A stretch of DNA of 64,000 nucleotides, taken from a bacterium. GTDB taxonomy: Bacteria > Chloroflexota > Dehalococcoidia > Tepidiformales > Tepidiformaceae. The position numbers were made by a program, and so were the translations under genes. The stretch lies in the NCBI GenBank assembly GCA_003577245.1, contig QEVS01000001.1, positions 310,001 to 374,000 on the forward strand. Reading direction: 5' to 3'. Below are positions 8,620-19,745 of this stretch, piece by piece. The notes below the pieces were generated by a model. It was not told the DNA's origin and did not search any database. It saw only the letters and a list, made by a program, of their open reading frames with translations. Within the stretch, counting starts at the first letter, position 1. Each line of letters begins with the position of its first letter.

Positions 8620-10320
8620 CTACATCCGCTCCGGCGCCGACATACCCATCAGTCCCAGCACCCGGGCGAGCGCTATCTTCGCCGCCAGTACCAGCCGCAG
8701 CCGCGCCCGCGACATATCCTCGTCACCCGTGATCACCTTTAGGCCGGGGTCCCCCGCCTGCTTGAAGGCGTCGTTGAAGGCGTGGAAGGCTGTCGCCAGC
8801 TCCATCGCGAAATGCGGCAGGTGCTGTGGCTCAAACGTCGTCGCCACCGTCTCGATGATGTCAACCAGCCGCATCATCTCCCGGATTAGCGCCAGCTCGT
8901 GCGGCTGCGACAGCAGGCCCACCTTGCCGCCGTCCGGTGTCAGCCCCTGCTCGGCTGCCCTCTGCAGGATGCTCGCCAGCCTCGCATGCGCGTACTGCAC
9001 GTAATAGAACGGGTTCTCGTTCGACTGCCTGACCGCCAGGTCAAGGTCGAAGTCCATCTGCGCTCCCGGCGATCGCATCAGGAAGAAGAAGCGTGCCGCG
9101 TCCGCTCCCACCTCCTCGACTAGCTCATCGAGGGTGATGATCTCGCCCCCGCGCTTGGAGAGCCGGACCACCTCGCCCCCGCGCTTCAGGGTCACGAGCT
9201 GGTAGAGCAGGATCTGGAGGGCGTTGGCATCCACCCCCAGGGCGCGAACCGCCGTCTTCAGGCGCGAAACGTGCCCGTGGTGGTCCGCGCCCCAGATATC
9301 GGCCACCAGCGAGAACCCGCGCCGCAGGAACTTGTCATAGTGGTAGGCGATGTCGCTCGCGTAGTATGTCGGCCGCCCGTCCGAACGCACCACCACGTTG
9401 TCCTTGTTCTCCCCCAGTTCGCTCGAAGTGAACCAGAGCGCGCCCTCGCGCTGCATGAGCTGCCCCTGCTCGCGCAGCACCTCCATCGCCTGCTCATACG
9501 TGCCCTCGGCCCCGTAGAGCGACTTCTCGCTGTACCACCGGTCGTAGCTCACGCCAAACCGGGCGAGCGTCTCGCCAATCTGCGCGACCATCAGTTCCAG
9601 GCCCAGCGCATTCAGCTCGGGCGGTGATGCTTCGCCCGGCTCCCTCAGGTAACGATCCCCGTCGCGGTCGCGAATCGTTCGTGCCAGGTCGACCATGTAT
9701 TCGCCCGGGTAGCCGTCCGCCGGGATCGAAACCTCACGCCCGGCCAGCTGCTGGTAGCGGGCGTAAAGCGTGTCCCCAAAGGTATCCGTCTGGGTGCCCG
9801 CGTCGTTAACGTAATACTCGCGCTCCACCTCGTAGCCGGCCGCCGCGAGCACCGCCGCCAGCGCGTCGCCAATCGCCGCGCCGCGTCCGTTTCCGACATG
9901 CAGAGGCCCCGTCGGGTTGGCCGATACGAACTCGACCTGCGCCTTCTTCCCTTCGCCCAGCGCAAGGTCGGCGAAGTTCTCCCCCAGGGCAATCGTCTGC
10001 TCCACCTGCGCCTGCAGAAAGGCGCTCGTGAGCCGGAAGTTGACGAACCCCGGTGGTGCCACCTCGGGGCGCTCGACTGCAGCGTCCTCAGGGAAGTGCT
10101 TCGCAATGACCTTCGCCAGCTCCAGCGGTGGGCGCATGGCCCCCCGCGCCATGCGCAGCGGCAGCGTGCTCGCGAAGTCGCCGTTCGCCGGGTCCTTGGG
10201 CCGTTCGATGGCAGCCGTTGGCACGGCGACGTCCGGGAGCTCGCCGGACGCCACGGCCCGGCTCACCGCTGTCGTGACCAGCGTCTCCAGGTGGCTGCGG
10301 ATGTTCCTCGCATCGGCCAT
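8620..10320 (-). CDS. argS: Arginyl-tRNA synthetase
   Basis: 566-residue class I synthetase that charges tRNA-Arg. It has the N-terminal Add1-like domain, the HIGH signature as HVGN (residues 141-144, after ANPTGPL), the KMSKS-equivalent LSKRGG, and the C-terminal DALR anticodon-binding domain ending in LGMSAPERM. ATG 10320 matches family N-termini (MADARNIRSHLETLV); the in-frame ATG 48 bases earlier adds an unrelated Arg/Gly-rich stretch. A TACGCT box lies nine bases upstream. It diverges from argG, an arginine-related pairing that may be coincidental. Confidence 0.96.
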   Translation of the reverse strand: MADARNIRSHLETLVTTAVSRAVASGELPDVAVPTAAIERPKDPANGDFASTLPLRMARGAMRPPLELAKVIAKHFPEDAAVERPEVAPPGFVNFRLTSAFLQAQVEQTIALGENFADLALGEGKKAQVEFVSANPTGPLHVGNGRGAAIGDALAAVLAAAGYEVEREYYVNDAGTQTDTFGDTLYARYQQLAGREVSIPADGYPGEYMVDLARTIRDRDGDRYLREPGEASPPELNALGLELMVAQIGETLARFGVSYDRWYSEKSLYGAEGTYEQAMEVLREQGQLMQREGALWFTSSELGENKDNVVVRSDGRPTYYASDIAYHYDKFLRRGFSLVADIWGADHHGHVSRLKTAVRALGVDANALQILLYQLVTLKRGGEVVRLSKRGGEIITLDELVEEVGADAARFFFLMRSPGAQMDFDLDLAVRQSNENPFYYVQYAHARLASILQRAAEQGLTPDGGKVGLLSQPHELALIREMMRLVDIIETVATTFEPQHLPHFAMELATAFHAFNDAFKQAGDPGLKVITGDEDMSRARLRLVLAAKIALARVLGLMGMSAPERM

Positions 10321-10329
10321 AGAGTGGAC

Positions 10330-10335
10330 AGCGTA
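10330..10335 (-). promoter_or_regulatory. -10-like box (TACGCT) of argS
   Basis: On the minus strand TACGCT ends nine bases before ATG 10320; the leader would be only a few bases long. Confidence 0.4.
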
Positions 10336-10452
10336 CCGCCAACCCCGTCCCCGGGGAAACCTGCCCACGCCCCTGCGATCGGCAGCGCCTCTTCGCCCCT
10401 CGACCGGCGAGGCGATACCCTATGAACCCAACACCTTACTGGACTGACAACC

Positions 10453-11681
<1,229 letters not shown>

Positions 11682-11685
<4 letters not shown>

Positions 11686-13316
11686 ACGTGGCCCTCGCGC
11701 TCGAAGGAAACGACTGGTGGCGCCGCGCCGTCTTCTACCAGCTCTACCCACGCAGCTTCCAGGATTCGAACGCCGACGGCATCGGTGACCTCCAGGGCAT
11801 CATCGACAGGCTCGACCACCTGCGAGGACGCGGCGACTCCCTCGGTGTGGATGCTGTCTGGCTCTCGCCCACCTTCCCTTCGCCCATGAAGGACTTCGGC
11901 TACGACGTCTCCGACTACCTCGGCGTGCACCCGGACTTCGGCGATATGGCTACCATGGACCGCCTCATCGCCGAATGCCACCGGCGCGGAATCCGCATCC
12001 TGCTCGACTGGGTGCCCAACCACACGAGCGACCAGCACCCATGGTTCCTCGATTCACGCAGCTCGCGCTCGAACCCGCACCGCGACTGGTACATCTGGCG
12101 CGACGCCCGGCCCGACGGTTCGCTTCCCAACAACTGGCGCGCCGTCTTCGGCGGCCCCGCCTGGACACGCGACGAAGCCACCGGCCAGTACTACCTGCAC
12201 TCCTTCCTGGAGGAGCAGCCCGACCTCAACTGGCGCAATCCCGCCGTCGTGGACGCAATGCACGACACCCTGCGGTTCTGGCTTCGGCGTGGCATCGATG
12301 GCTTCCGCATCGATGTGATGGGCATGATCGTCAAGCACCCGGACCTCGCCGATAACCCGCTCAATCCGCACTGGTCCCCCGGCTCGGCCGAGCCGAAGTT
12401 CCTCTGGTCATCGAACCGCAACTACCCCGATGTCTACGAAGCGGTCCGCGGAATCCGCGCCGTGCTCGATGAGTTCCCGGGCAGCATGGCCGTCGGTGAA
12501 GTCTTCGGCACCCCGGATGAGATAGCGCGCTACTACGGCTCTCGCAGCGGGCTCGATGGTCTCCACCTCGCTTTCAATTTCCAGTTCATCCACGAGCACG
12601 GCCACGTCTTCACGGCCTGGGATGCCGAATCAATGCGCCGCATCGTGCAAAACGCCGAAGCCGCCGTTCCCCCGGGAGCACTCCCCTGCTGGGCCTTCGG
12701 CAATCACGACCGCTCCCGTTTCATTTCGCGCCACGACCACGATGGCCGTGGGCACGAGCGGGCCCGTGCCGCCGCCGTCCTGCTCCTCATGCTCCGAGGC
12801 GTCCCCTTCATCTACTACGGTGAAGAGATCGGCATGGCCGACGTCGGCATTCCCGATTCCCGGCTCCAGGACCCTGCCCGCTTTCACACCCCGGGGCGCG
12901 ACCCCGAGCGCACGCCCATGCAGTGGGATGGCTCGCCTTCGCGCGGCTTCTCGGCCGTTGAGCCCTGGCTGCCCTACGGTCCGGCCGATGTGAACGTCGC
13001 AGCCCGGCAGCACGACCCGGCCTCGATCCTCGCCCTCTACCGGCGAGCCATCGGCCTGCGGCGCGAATTCCGCTCCCTCGAGCAGGGTTCGCTGCGCGTC
13101 CTTCCCTCGCACCCCGACGTGTTCGCATTCGAGCGCTCGCTCGCGGGTGAACCATCGGCGACGGTTCTCATCAACACCGCCACCGGTGTGCGCCGGGCCA
13201 GCCTCCACTCACCGGGCCGCGTCCTCCTCACGTCGCGCGCCGCCGGGGCTGCCGGGCAAACGGGGCAGGACTTCGAAATCGGGCCCCTGGAAGCCATGGT
13301 CATCATCCATGGCTGA
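11682..13316 (+). CDS. GH13 alpha-glucosidase / oligo-1,6-glucosidase
   Basis: 544-residue glycoside hydrolase of family 13. The (beta/alpha)8 barrel motifs are clear: DWVPNHTS, nucleophile Asp211 in DGFRIDV, acid/base Glu273 in VGEVFG, and transition-state Asp343 in FGNHDRSR. The insertion after the third strand and the QLYPRSFQDSN start fit exo-acting alpha-glucosidases (oligo-1,6-glucosidase, trehalose-6-phosphate hydrolase or sucrose hydrolase group). No signal peptide is present, so it acts in the cytoplasm on imported or stored sugars. The start ATG overlaps the argG stop, an odd functional pairing but clear translational coupling. Confidence 0.93.
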
Positions 13317-13349
13317 TCCGCTACCTGCGTTTGCCACAACCGCCGATGG

Positions 13350-13355
13350 TATGCT
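13350..13355 (+). promoter_or_regulatory. -10-like box (TATGCT) before unknown gene
   Basis: TATGCT ends seven bases before ATG 13363, the same spacing as TATACT before GTG 2018. It supports the shorter start of the following gene. Confidence 0.4.
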
Positions 13356-13362
13356 CGCCCCC

Positions 13363-13941
13363 ATGAGCAAGATGAGGCGCGTGCCCGTCGCCGGCGACAG
13401 CGGCCGCGAACGGAAGCAGCCCCCTCCACAGGCCGGGCCGGTTGAACCCGAGCCCCTTCCAGTTCCTGCTGAATGCTCCTGCCCGCGTCTCGACCCCGCC
13501 GACTGGCACGATGTGGAGAGCGACTGGAGCGATATCGCCTTTGTCAAAGGCGCGGTGAACGCCGTCCTCGGTGTTCCCATGGGGTACGCCGGCGCCTCCG
13601 CTGCCCTTCAACGTAAGGCCGCATCAGCTGGCGGCACCGTCCCGCCGGCCGCCATGTTCCTCATGGGGAGCGGCCGCTTCCGCAGGCCCCTCCTTCTCGA
13701 GGTGGAGGGCGCTGACCGCCGGGCGAAAGGCCTCTATTCGCCCGGCGGTTTCGCCTACAGCCGCCTCGTTGAAGCCCCCTGGGGCGAAATGCGACGCGTC
13801 GTAAACGAAACCCGTGAGGCGGCTATCGCCCGCTACAGCCGTCCCCCCGATCGCCTCCTCATCTGGTACCTCACCTGCCGGGAATGCTCCCGCGAGCGCA
13901 ACTTCGAAACCCTCGTCATCGCACACTACCGGGGGACGTGA
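13363..13941 (+). CDS. Conserved-looking protein of unknown function
   Basis: 192 residues, not recognised. The N-terminus is charged and Pro-rich, followed by a compact domain from ECSCPRL onwards with WHDVESDWSDIAFVKG, a Gly/Ala-rich segment, the pattern GRFRRPLLLEVEG and a C-terminal WYLTCRECSRERN. Four Cys in C-x-C and C-x2-C arrangement could bind a metal. No signal peptide or membrane helix is seen. ATG 13363 is chosen for its TATGCT box; ATG 13309, overlapping the GH13 stop, is an alternative that would couple it to that gene. Its stop overlaps the next start (TGATG), so it is co-expressed with the MgtC-like gene. Confidence 0.6.
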   Translation: MSKMRRVPVAGDSGRERKQPPPQAGPVEPEPLPVPAECSCPRLDPADWHDVESDWSDIAFVKGAVNAVLGVPMGYAGASAALQRKAASAGGTVPPAAMFLMGSGRFRRPLLLEVEGADRRAKGLYSPGGFAYSRLVEAPWGEMRRVVNETREAAIARYSRPPDRLLIWYLTCRECSRERNFETLVIAHYRGT

Positions 13942-14426
13942 TGGATTCCGGCGAACAACTGGAGTTCCTCGCGCGCCTGCTGGCAGCCCTCCTCCTCGGT
14001 GGCCTGGTCGGCCTGCAACGTGAGTACCGTGGCCACGAAGCCGGCATTCGCACGAGCGCGCTCGTCTGCGCCGGCGCCGCGGTCTTCGGCGAAATCAGCC
14101 TCCAGTTCAACGAAGACGCCCGCATCGCTGCCGCCGTGGTACAGGGCATCGGTTTCATCGGCGCAGGCCTCATCTTCCAGAAGGGCACCGGGTTCCAGGG
14201 TGTGACCAGCGCGGCCACCATCTGGGTCCTGGCGGGAATCGGTTTGCTGACCGCCCTCGACCTCTGGCTGGTGGCCGTGCTCTTCACCGCCGCCGTCATC
14301 CTTCTCCTCGAGCTCGCCCCGGTTTCCGATTGGGTGTTCGAAGCCGGGCGTCGCCGGCGCAGCGGGCACCTCGGCAAGCGCCCGGATGCGCCCTCGGCAA
14401 GAGGCGGCGGCAACAATGAAGGTTGA
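13941..14426 (+). CDS. MgtC/SapB-family membrane protein
   Basis: 161 residues with about four transmembrane helices. The start (FLARLLAALLLGGLVGLQREYRGHEAGIRTSALVC) and GIGFIGAGLIFQKG are hallmark MgtC/SapB sequences. Family members modulate the F-type ATP synthase or Mg and acid-stress physiology in the inner membrane; many, like this short form, lack the C-terminal ACT-like domain of MgtC, so the exact role is open. It begins inside the stop of the upstream gene (TGATG). The tail is basic and Gly-rich. Confidence 0.85.
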   Translation: MDSGEQLEFLARLLAALLLGGLVGLQREYRGHEAGIRTSALVCAGAAVFGEISLQFNEDARIAAAVVQGIGFIGAGLIFQKGTGFQGVTSAATIWVLAGIGLLTALDLWLVAVLFTAAVILLLELAPVSDWVFEAGRRRRSGHLGKRPDAPSARGGGNNEG

Positions 14427-14479
14427 CCGCTTACGGTTTCGGGCCGACCATGAAATGACCCCTACCCGGAGTCTTTCCC

Positions 14480-15568
14480 TTGAACCTGCGCATCCCCGGA
14501 CCAACCCCCTGCCCGGAGGAGGTTCTGCTCGCGGGCGCGCGGCAGATGATGAACCACCGTGGCCCCGAGTTCGCCCAGATCCTGCGCCGCGTCACCGATG
14601 GCCTCAACTGGGTCTTCGGCAGCTCGAGCGATGTGCTCTCCATGACTGCATCCGGCACCGGCGGCCTCGAAGCCGCGGTTGTTAACACCCTCAGCCCCGG
14701 CGACCGTGTCCTCGCTGTCTCCATCGGCTCGTTCGGCGACCGGCTGCGCACCATCGCCACCACCTACGGTGCCGACGTCGTCAGCTATGCCACCGAGTGG
14801 GGGGAAGCCGCCGACCCCGCCGAGATCGCCAGGCGCCTCGACGACGACCCCACCATCAAGGCAGTGCTCGTCACCCACAACGAGACCTCCACGGGAGTCA
14901 CCAATCCGCTCGAAGCAATCGCCCGCGAAGTACGCTCCCGCGACCGCCTCATCATCGTCGATGCTGTCAGCAGCATGAGCTCGGTTCCCTGCCCGGTTGA
15001 GCGCTGGGGACTGGATGTGGTCGTCAGCGGCTCGCAGAAGGGCTGGATGGTTCCCCCCGGCCTGGTCTTTGTCTACATGAGCGAGCGCGCCTGGGCCGCC
15101 AACGCCGAGGCGAAGATGCCCCGCTTCTACTTCGACGCCGCCCGGACGCGCGACTCGCTGGCGAAGCTCCAGAACCCCTGGACACCCGCGATGTCCATCT
15201 ACTACGGCATGGACCGCGCCTTCGAGCTGATGCGCGCCGAAGGGCTCGAGAGCATCTTCACCCGTCATGAGGCGGTCGCCGCCTACACGCGCGAGCGCGT
15301 CAAGTCGTGGGGCCTCAAGCTCGTCCCCGTTGAAGAACGCTTCGCCTCCAACACGGTGACCGCCGTGTGGTGGCCCGAAGGCGTTGACGGCAAGGCCATC
15401 AGCAAGCGGGCCCGTGAAGAGTTCGGGGTTGTCCTTGGCGGCGGACAGGGCAAGCTCGATGGAAAGATCTTCCGTGTCGGTCACCTCGGCTGGTTCACGA
15501 AGGAGGACGTTGCCGAGGCTCTTGACGTCCTCGAACGCCTGCTCCAGGACGCAAAGGCAGCCGTTTGA
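14480..15568 (+). CDS. Class V aminotransferase (serine-glyoxylate/phosphoserine type)
   Basis: 362-residue fold-type I PLP enzyme. The start RIPGPTPCPEEVL, the TASGTGGLEA cofactor segment and the Schiff-base Lys187 in SGSQKGWM place it with serine-pyruvate / alanine-glyoxylate aminotransferases. It is four bases upstream of serA, so it most likely makes phosphoserine or serine from the keto acid produced by SerA, replacing SerC; no serC or serB is present in the window. Start TTG 14480 follows GGAG at eight bases, and the protein aligns from that residue. Confidence 0.88.
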   Translation: MNLRIPGPTPCPEEVLLAGARQMMNHRGPEFAQILRRVTDGLNWVFGSSSDVLSMTASGTGGLEAAVVNTLSPGDRVLAVSIGSFGDRLRTIATTYGADVVSYATEWGEAADPAEIARRLDDDPTIKAVLVTHNETSTGVTNPLEAIAREVRSRDRLIIVDAVSSMSSVPCPVERWGLDVVVSGSQKGWMVPPGLVFVYMSERAWAANAEAKMPRFYFDAARTRDSLAKLQNPWTPAMSIYYGMDRAFELMRAEGLESIFTRHEAVAAYTRERVKSWGLKLVPVEERFASNTVTAVWWPEGVDGKAISKRAREEFGVVLGGGQGKLDGKIFRVGHLGWFTKEDVAEALDVLERLLQDAKAAV

Positions 15569-15571
15569 CCC

Positions 15572-17170
15572 ATGACTGACAACCGCCCCCGCATTCTCAT
15601 TGCCGACCCGGTTGCCCAGGAGGGCATCGACCTGCTCCGAACCGTTGGCCGGGTTGACGTGCGCACCGGCCTCAAGCCCGGCGAACTAATCGCCGCCATC
15701 AGCGAATACGATGCCCTCGTTGTTCGCAGCGAAACCAGGGTCACCCGTCCTGTGATTGAGGCCGGTCACAGGCTGGCCGTGGTGGGCCGCGCCGGCGTGG
15801 GCGTCGACAACATCGACCTTGATGCCGCCACCGAGCGTGGCGTCATCGTGGTCAACGCTCCCCAGGGAAACACCGTTGCCGCCGCCGAACACACCGTGGC
15901 GCTCCTTCTCGCCCTCGCCCGTCACGTCCCCCGCGCCGATGCCTCCATGCGCGAGGGCAAGTGGGACCGCAAGTCCCTGCTTGGCACCGAGGTGCGCGGC
16001 AAGACGCTCGGCATCGTGGGCCTTGGCAAGATCGGGTCCGAAGTCGCCCGCCGGGCGGTGGCCATGGAGATGCGCGTCCTCGCCCACGACCCCTTCGTCC
16101 CAGAAGAGCGCATGCGGGCCATCGGCGTGGAATCGGCAACCCTCGAGCAGGTCATCACTGAGGCGGACTTCCTCACCGTCCACCCTCCCCTCACCGCCAG
16201 CACCACCGGGATGATCGACCGCGAAGAGCTGGCCATGATGAAGGACGGTGTGCGCCTCATCAACGTCGCCCGCGGGGGCATCATCAGCGAGGCCGCCCTT
16301 GCCGATGCTGTGAAGTCCGGCAAGGTCGCCGGCGCCGCCATCGACGTGTTCACCCAGGAGCCGCCCGCGCCCGATAATCCGCTCCTTGGCGACCCGCGCA
16401 TCATTGTCACTCCTCACCTGGGCGCGTCGACGGCCGAGGCGCAGGAACGCGTCGCCCTCGATGTTGCCGAACAGATTGTGGAGATCCTCCAGGGCAAGCC
16501 GGCCCGCTATGCCGTGAATGCGCCCATGCTGGGCGCCGAGACGCTGCAGGTGCTCGCTCCCTATATGGCCGCCGCCGAGCAGGTGGGCCTCATCGCCACC
16601 CAGCTCGTGACCGGAACATTGACCTCGATCGAGATCGACTACTTCGGCGAGATCGCCGACCACGACATCGCGCCCCTCCGCGCCTCCGTTATTCGCGGCC
16701 TCCTCAAGCCCATCAGCGAAGAGAACGTCAACATCGTCAACGCGTCCCTCATCGCCCAGTCACGCGGCTGGAACATCGACGAACGCCTCCGCTCCTCTCA
16801 CGAGGTCTACCACAACCTCATCCACCTCAAGGTGGGCACCACTGATTCCGAGGTGAGCGTCGGCGGCACCGTCGAGCACGGCCAGCCCGACATCGTCATC
16901 CTCAATGGCATGGACGTTGACCTTGTGCCCGAGCCCGATATCTGCCTCCTCGCCTGCGACAACGAGGACCGTCCGGGCATGATCGGCAAGGTGGGCACCC
17001 TCCTCGGCAACGCCGATATCAACATCCGCTCCATGCAGGTCGGCCGCCGCAGCCGCCGTGGCCGCGCCCTCATGATCATCGCCGTGGACGAATGCCCGAC
17101 CGATGAGCAGTTGCAGGCCGTCGAGGCGATCGACGGCATCTACAACGTACGGCTGGTCCGCTTCTTCTAA
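15572..17170 (+). CDS. serA: D-3-phosphoglycerate dehydrogenase
   Basis: 532-residue long-form enzyme that oxidises 3-phosphoglycerate to 3-phosphohydroxypyruvate, the first step of serine synthesis. It has the substrate and NAD domains (GLGKIGSEVARR; catalytic NVARGG, then DVFTQEPP and HLGAST with the active His), an intervening domain, and a C-terminal ACT domain (DNEDRPGMIGKVG) that binds serine for feedback control in relatives. Coupled to the aminotransferase upstream. Its end is 11 bases from the convergent DUF1015 gene. Confidence 0.95.
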   Translation: MTDNRPRILIADPVAQEGIDLLRTVGRVDVRTGLKPGELIAAISEYDALVVRSETRVTRPVIEAGHRLAVVGRAGVGVDNIDLDAATERGVIVVNAPQGNTVAAAEHTVALLLALARHVPRADASMREGKWDRKSLLGTEVRGKTLGIVGLGKIGSEVARRAVAMEMRVLAHDPFVPEERMRAIGVESATLEQVITEADFLTVHPPLTASTTGMIDREELAMMKDGVRLINVARGGIISEAALADAVKSGKVAGAAIDVFTQEPPAPDNPLLGDPRIIVTPHLGASTAEAQERVALDVAEQIVEILQGKPARYAVNAPMLGAETLQVLAPYMAAAEQVGLIATQLVTGTLTSIEIDYFGEIADHDIAPLRASVIRGLLKPISEENVNIVNASLIAQSRGWNIDERLRSSHEVYHNLIHLKVGTTDSEVSVGGTVEHGQPDIVILNGMDVDLVPEPDICLLACDNEDRPGMIGKVGTLLGNADINIRSMQVGRRSRRGRALMIIAVDECPTDEQLQAVEAIDGIYNVRLVRFF

Positions 17171-17181
17171 GCGCCGCCCCC

Positions 17182-18474
17182 TCAGGAATAAAGCGGGTAG
17201 AAAACCAGCCCCGTCCCGAGCTTGGGGTGGAAGAACGTCGACTTCTGCGGCATCCGCTCGCCCTGGTCCGCCAGCGCCATTACCTCGGCAACCCCAACAT
17301 GGTTGATGAGGAAGGCACACGCGCCAGGTCCTGCGGCAGCGGCCGCGAAGGCCTCCGCGCTATCGTGCGTGTATTCCACTGCGCCCGCTTTCAACTCGGC
17401 ATCGCCAATCCCCCACAGCGGCTCCAGGACGCCGTAGCGCAGCACGTTGGGGGCGATTGCCGCCCAGCGTTCGCTGCGCCCCGCAGGGAGCCTCCCCGCC
17501 AGGACCTCCGCCCGGCGCAGGCGAAGGCAATGCGCCCGGCCCGGCTCCGCATTCAGGGCGATGATTGTCCCCGGGCCCTCTGCCAACAGCCGGGCGATCT
17601 CCTCCGGCCGCGCGGACAGTGCTTCCGCTGACCCGGCTGGCGCCACGTCAAAAGCATCGCTGAGCGCCTCTGCCCAGTGCGCGGGCGCCGGGCGCGGGAC
17701 AATGCGGTGGATGGGCCGGATCACCAGCCCCGGATCGCCGGCAGCGACGATCGCCGTCATCGTAAAGCGCGCCGGGTGGTCGCGGGGTATCTCGACGCCC
17801 CGCTCGGCCAGGCGTTGGCGGTACGTCACCGCCGTCTCGTACCGGTGGTGCCCGTCGGCGATGTAGAAGCTCTCCGCCAGCAGGGGCGCCAGCCGCCTCA
17901 TCTCGTAGCCGCTCGCCTCAATGGCCCACAGCCGGTGCCCTTCACCATCGATGGTCGTGCCTTCCGCATCCGGCGCCCGGCTGGCGATCGTATCGTCGAT
18001 GAACTGCCGCAGCTGCCCGGCACGGTCGCGAGCGATCATGAACACCGGGCTGAACTGCGTGCCTGTCGCCTCCAGCAGCCTGAGGCGGTCCTCCTTGGGC
18101 CCAGACATCGTGAACTCGTGAGGCTTTACGGCGCCTTCCTCCCACGGCTGGGCCTCCACTGCCGCCACCAGGGCACGCCGCGTGAACGCCTCGCCCTCCT
18201 CCACAAACGACTGCTCATAGACATAAAACATGTCGGCCGGGTCGCGTTCGATGAAGCCCGACCTCAACCACTGTTCCAGCAGCGCCGTCACCCGCGCGTA
18301 CCGCTCCTCGCCCCCTTCTGCTAGTTCGAGCCGGACCGCGTTACGCTCGTTGCGATCCCCCAGGGCGGCCTGCTGCGCCGTGGAGATCACATCGTACGGT
18401 GGGGCTAGCAGCTCGCTCAGCGGGCCGGCCGCCGCCGTGTACCGGAGTCCCCGGAAGGGCACGAACTGCGGCAT
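17182..18474 (-). CDS. DUF1015-family protein
   Basis: 430 residues, cytoplasmic. The start FVPFRGLRY...LLAPPYDVIS, the KPHEFTMSGPKEDRL block and the IADGHHRYETA motif identify DUF1015. The DGHHR motif resembles that of ParB-like free-serine kinases (SerK/SbnI group), and the gene converges on serA, so a role in serine phosphorylation or its control is a reasonable inference, not established. A GGGGAGGG ribosome site precedes ATG 18474. A Zn or nucleotide site cannot be assigned from sequence alone. Confidence 0.85.
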   Translation of the reverse strand: MPQFVPFRGLRYTAAAGPLSELLAPPYDVISTAQQAALGDRNERNAVRLELAEGGEERYARVTALLEQWLRSGFIERDPADMFYVYEQSFVEEGEAFTRRALVAAVEAQPWEEGAVKPHEFTMSGPKEDRLRLLEATGTQFSPVFMIARDRAGQLRQFIDDTIASRAPDAEGTTIDGEGHRLWAIEASGYEMRRLAPLLAESFYIADGHHRYETAVTYRQRLAERGVEIPRDHPARFTMTAIVAAGDPGLVIRPIHRIVPRPAPAHWAEALSDAFDVAPAGSAEALSARPEEIARLLAEGPGTIIALNAEPGRAHCLRLRRAEVLAGRLPAGRSERWAAIAPNVLRYGVLEPLWGIGDAELKAGAVEYTHDSAEAFAAAAAGPGACAFLINHVGVAEVMALADQGERMPQKSTFFHPKLGTGLVFYPLYS

Positions 18475-18524
18475 CAGCGGCCCTCCCCGGCCGTTCGAAG
18501 TTTGAACCAGCCACCGCCGGAAAC

Positions 18525-18530
18525 TAGAAT
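18525..18530 (+). promoter_or_regulatory. -10-like box (TAGAAT) of HIT gene
   Basis: TAGAAT ends 12 bases before ATG 18543 with no ribosome motif between, giving a leader of only about five bases. Confidence 0.4.
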
Positions 18531-18542
18531 CGTTGAACCCCC

Positions 18543-18935
18543 ATGCGCCCTGATCGCGCCTTTGCTGGCGCCGACGCCCTGGAACTCGAATCCGCCGAAC
18601 GCGGGCCTCGCGCCCGCCGCTACTGCGTCTTCTGCAACATTGTAGCGGGCCGCGAACCCGCCAACGTCATCTACGAGGATGACCACGTTATCGTCTTCCA
18701 GAACATCCTCCGCTGGGCCCCCGTCATGCTCCTCGCCATGACGAAGGAGCACCGCACCCAGATGGAGCTCTGGCAGGACATCGGCGCGGTCGCCCGTGTG
18801 GCAGCCGAGGTGGGCGCCCAGTACTGCCCCGGTGGCTACAGGCTCCTCTCCAACTTCGGCTACGATGCCATGCAGAGTCAGGAGCACGGGCACGTCCATA
18901 TCGTTGGCGGCACTCACCTCGGCCCCTACGCCTGA
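18543..18935 (+). CDS. HIT-domain protein
   Basis: 130-residue histidine-triad nucleotide-binding protein. [20 protein letters not shown] is the HIT N-terminal signature with a C-x2-C pair, and [10 protein letters not shown] carries the triad whose middle His attacks the nucleotide phosphorus. Family members hydrolyse nucleoside phosphoramidates or dinucleoside polyphosphates. Relatives usually have PxxH before the triad; here the spacing is slightly different, so substrate may differ. The gene end overlaps the end of convergent rph by ten bases. Confidence 0.88.
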   Translation: MRPDRAFAGADALELESAERGPRARRYCVFCNIVAGREPANVIYEDDHVIVFQNILRWAPVMLLAMTKEHRTQMELWQDIGAVARVAAEVGAQYCPGGYRLLSNFGYDAMQSQEHGHVHIVGGTHLGPYA

Positions 18936-19657
18936 ACGGCGGCCACGGCCGCGCGCTGGTGCGCGAACAGCTCCACGATTCCGCCGCGGGCCAGGTCGAT
19001 CAACCCGTCCATCGCCGCACGGCTGAACGGCTTCCCTTCTGCTGTCCCCTGCACCTCCACGAAGTCGTCCTCCCCTGTCATCACGATGTTGAAGTCCACC
19101 TCAGCCGTCGAGTCCTCCTCGTAGCAGAGGTCCAGCATCGTTTCGCCCTTCACCAGCCCCACCGAAACGGCCGCCACCTGCGACATGATGACCGACTCGG
19201 AGACTGTGCCCGCGCCGGCCAGTCGCGCCACTGCCAGCTTGAGGGCCACAAAGCCACCCGTTATCGATGCCGTCCGTGTGCCGCCATCGGCCTGGAGCAC
19301 GTCGCAGTCCACGGTTATCGTCCGCGGGCCCAGCAGCTCCAGGTTCACCACGCCCCGCAGCGAGCGCCCGATCAGGCGCTGGATCTCCTGCGTACGCCCC
19401 CCCGGGCGCCCGCGCTCCACCTCCCGCTGGCTGCGGGTATGCGTGGCGCGGGGCAGCATCGAATACTCGGCCGTGACCCAGCCGCTGGCCGTGTTGCGCA
19501 GGAAGCCCGGCTGGCGCTCCTCCACGCTCGCCGCGCACAGCACACGCGTGCGTCCGAATTCAACGATGCAGCTTCCCTCTGCGAAATCGAGGATGCCGGG
19601 GGTGATCTTGACCGGCCGTAGGTCGGCCGGCGCCCGGCCATCGATGCGAACTGTCAC
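18926..19657 (-). CDS. rph: Ribonuclease PH
   Basis: 243-residue phosphorolytic 3'-to-5' exoribonuclease that trims tRNA 3' ends. [13 protein letters not shown] at the start, the [14 protein letters not shown] block and the ITGGFVAL core are characteristic, and the length is normal. GTG 19657 is preferred because it directly precedes RIDGR and follows CAGGAG; a longer frame extends 81 bases upstream without family similarity. A TTTGCG...TACGTT pair upstream could be its promoter. Confidence 0.94.
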   Translation of the reverse strand: MTVRIDGRAPADLRPVKITPGILDFAEGSCIVEFGRTRVLCAASVEERQPGFLRNTASGWVTAEYSMLPRATHTRSQREVERGRPGGRTQEIQRLIGRSLRGVVNLELLGPRTITVDCDVLQADGGTRTASITGGFVALKLAVARLAGAGTVSESVIMSQVAAVSVGLVKGETMLDLCYEEDSTAEVDFNIVMTGEDDFVEVQGTAEGKPFSRAAMDGLIDLARGGIVELFAHQRAAVAAVQA

Positions 19658-19745
19658 GGGGCGTCCAACTCCTGGGTGCGTCTTCAACCCAACGTAAAGG
19701 CAGGCGCGAACTGGCGCAAAGGCATCTGCTCCGTGCACCGTGGGG

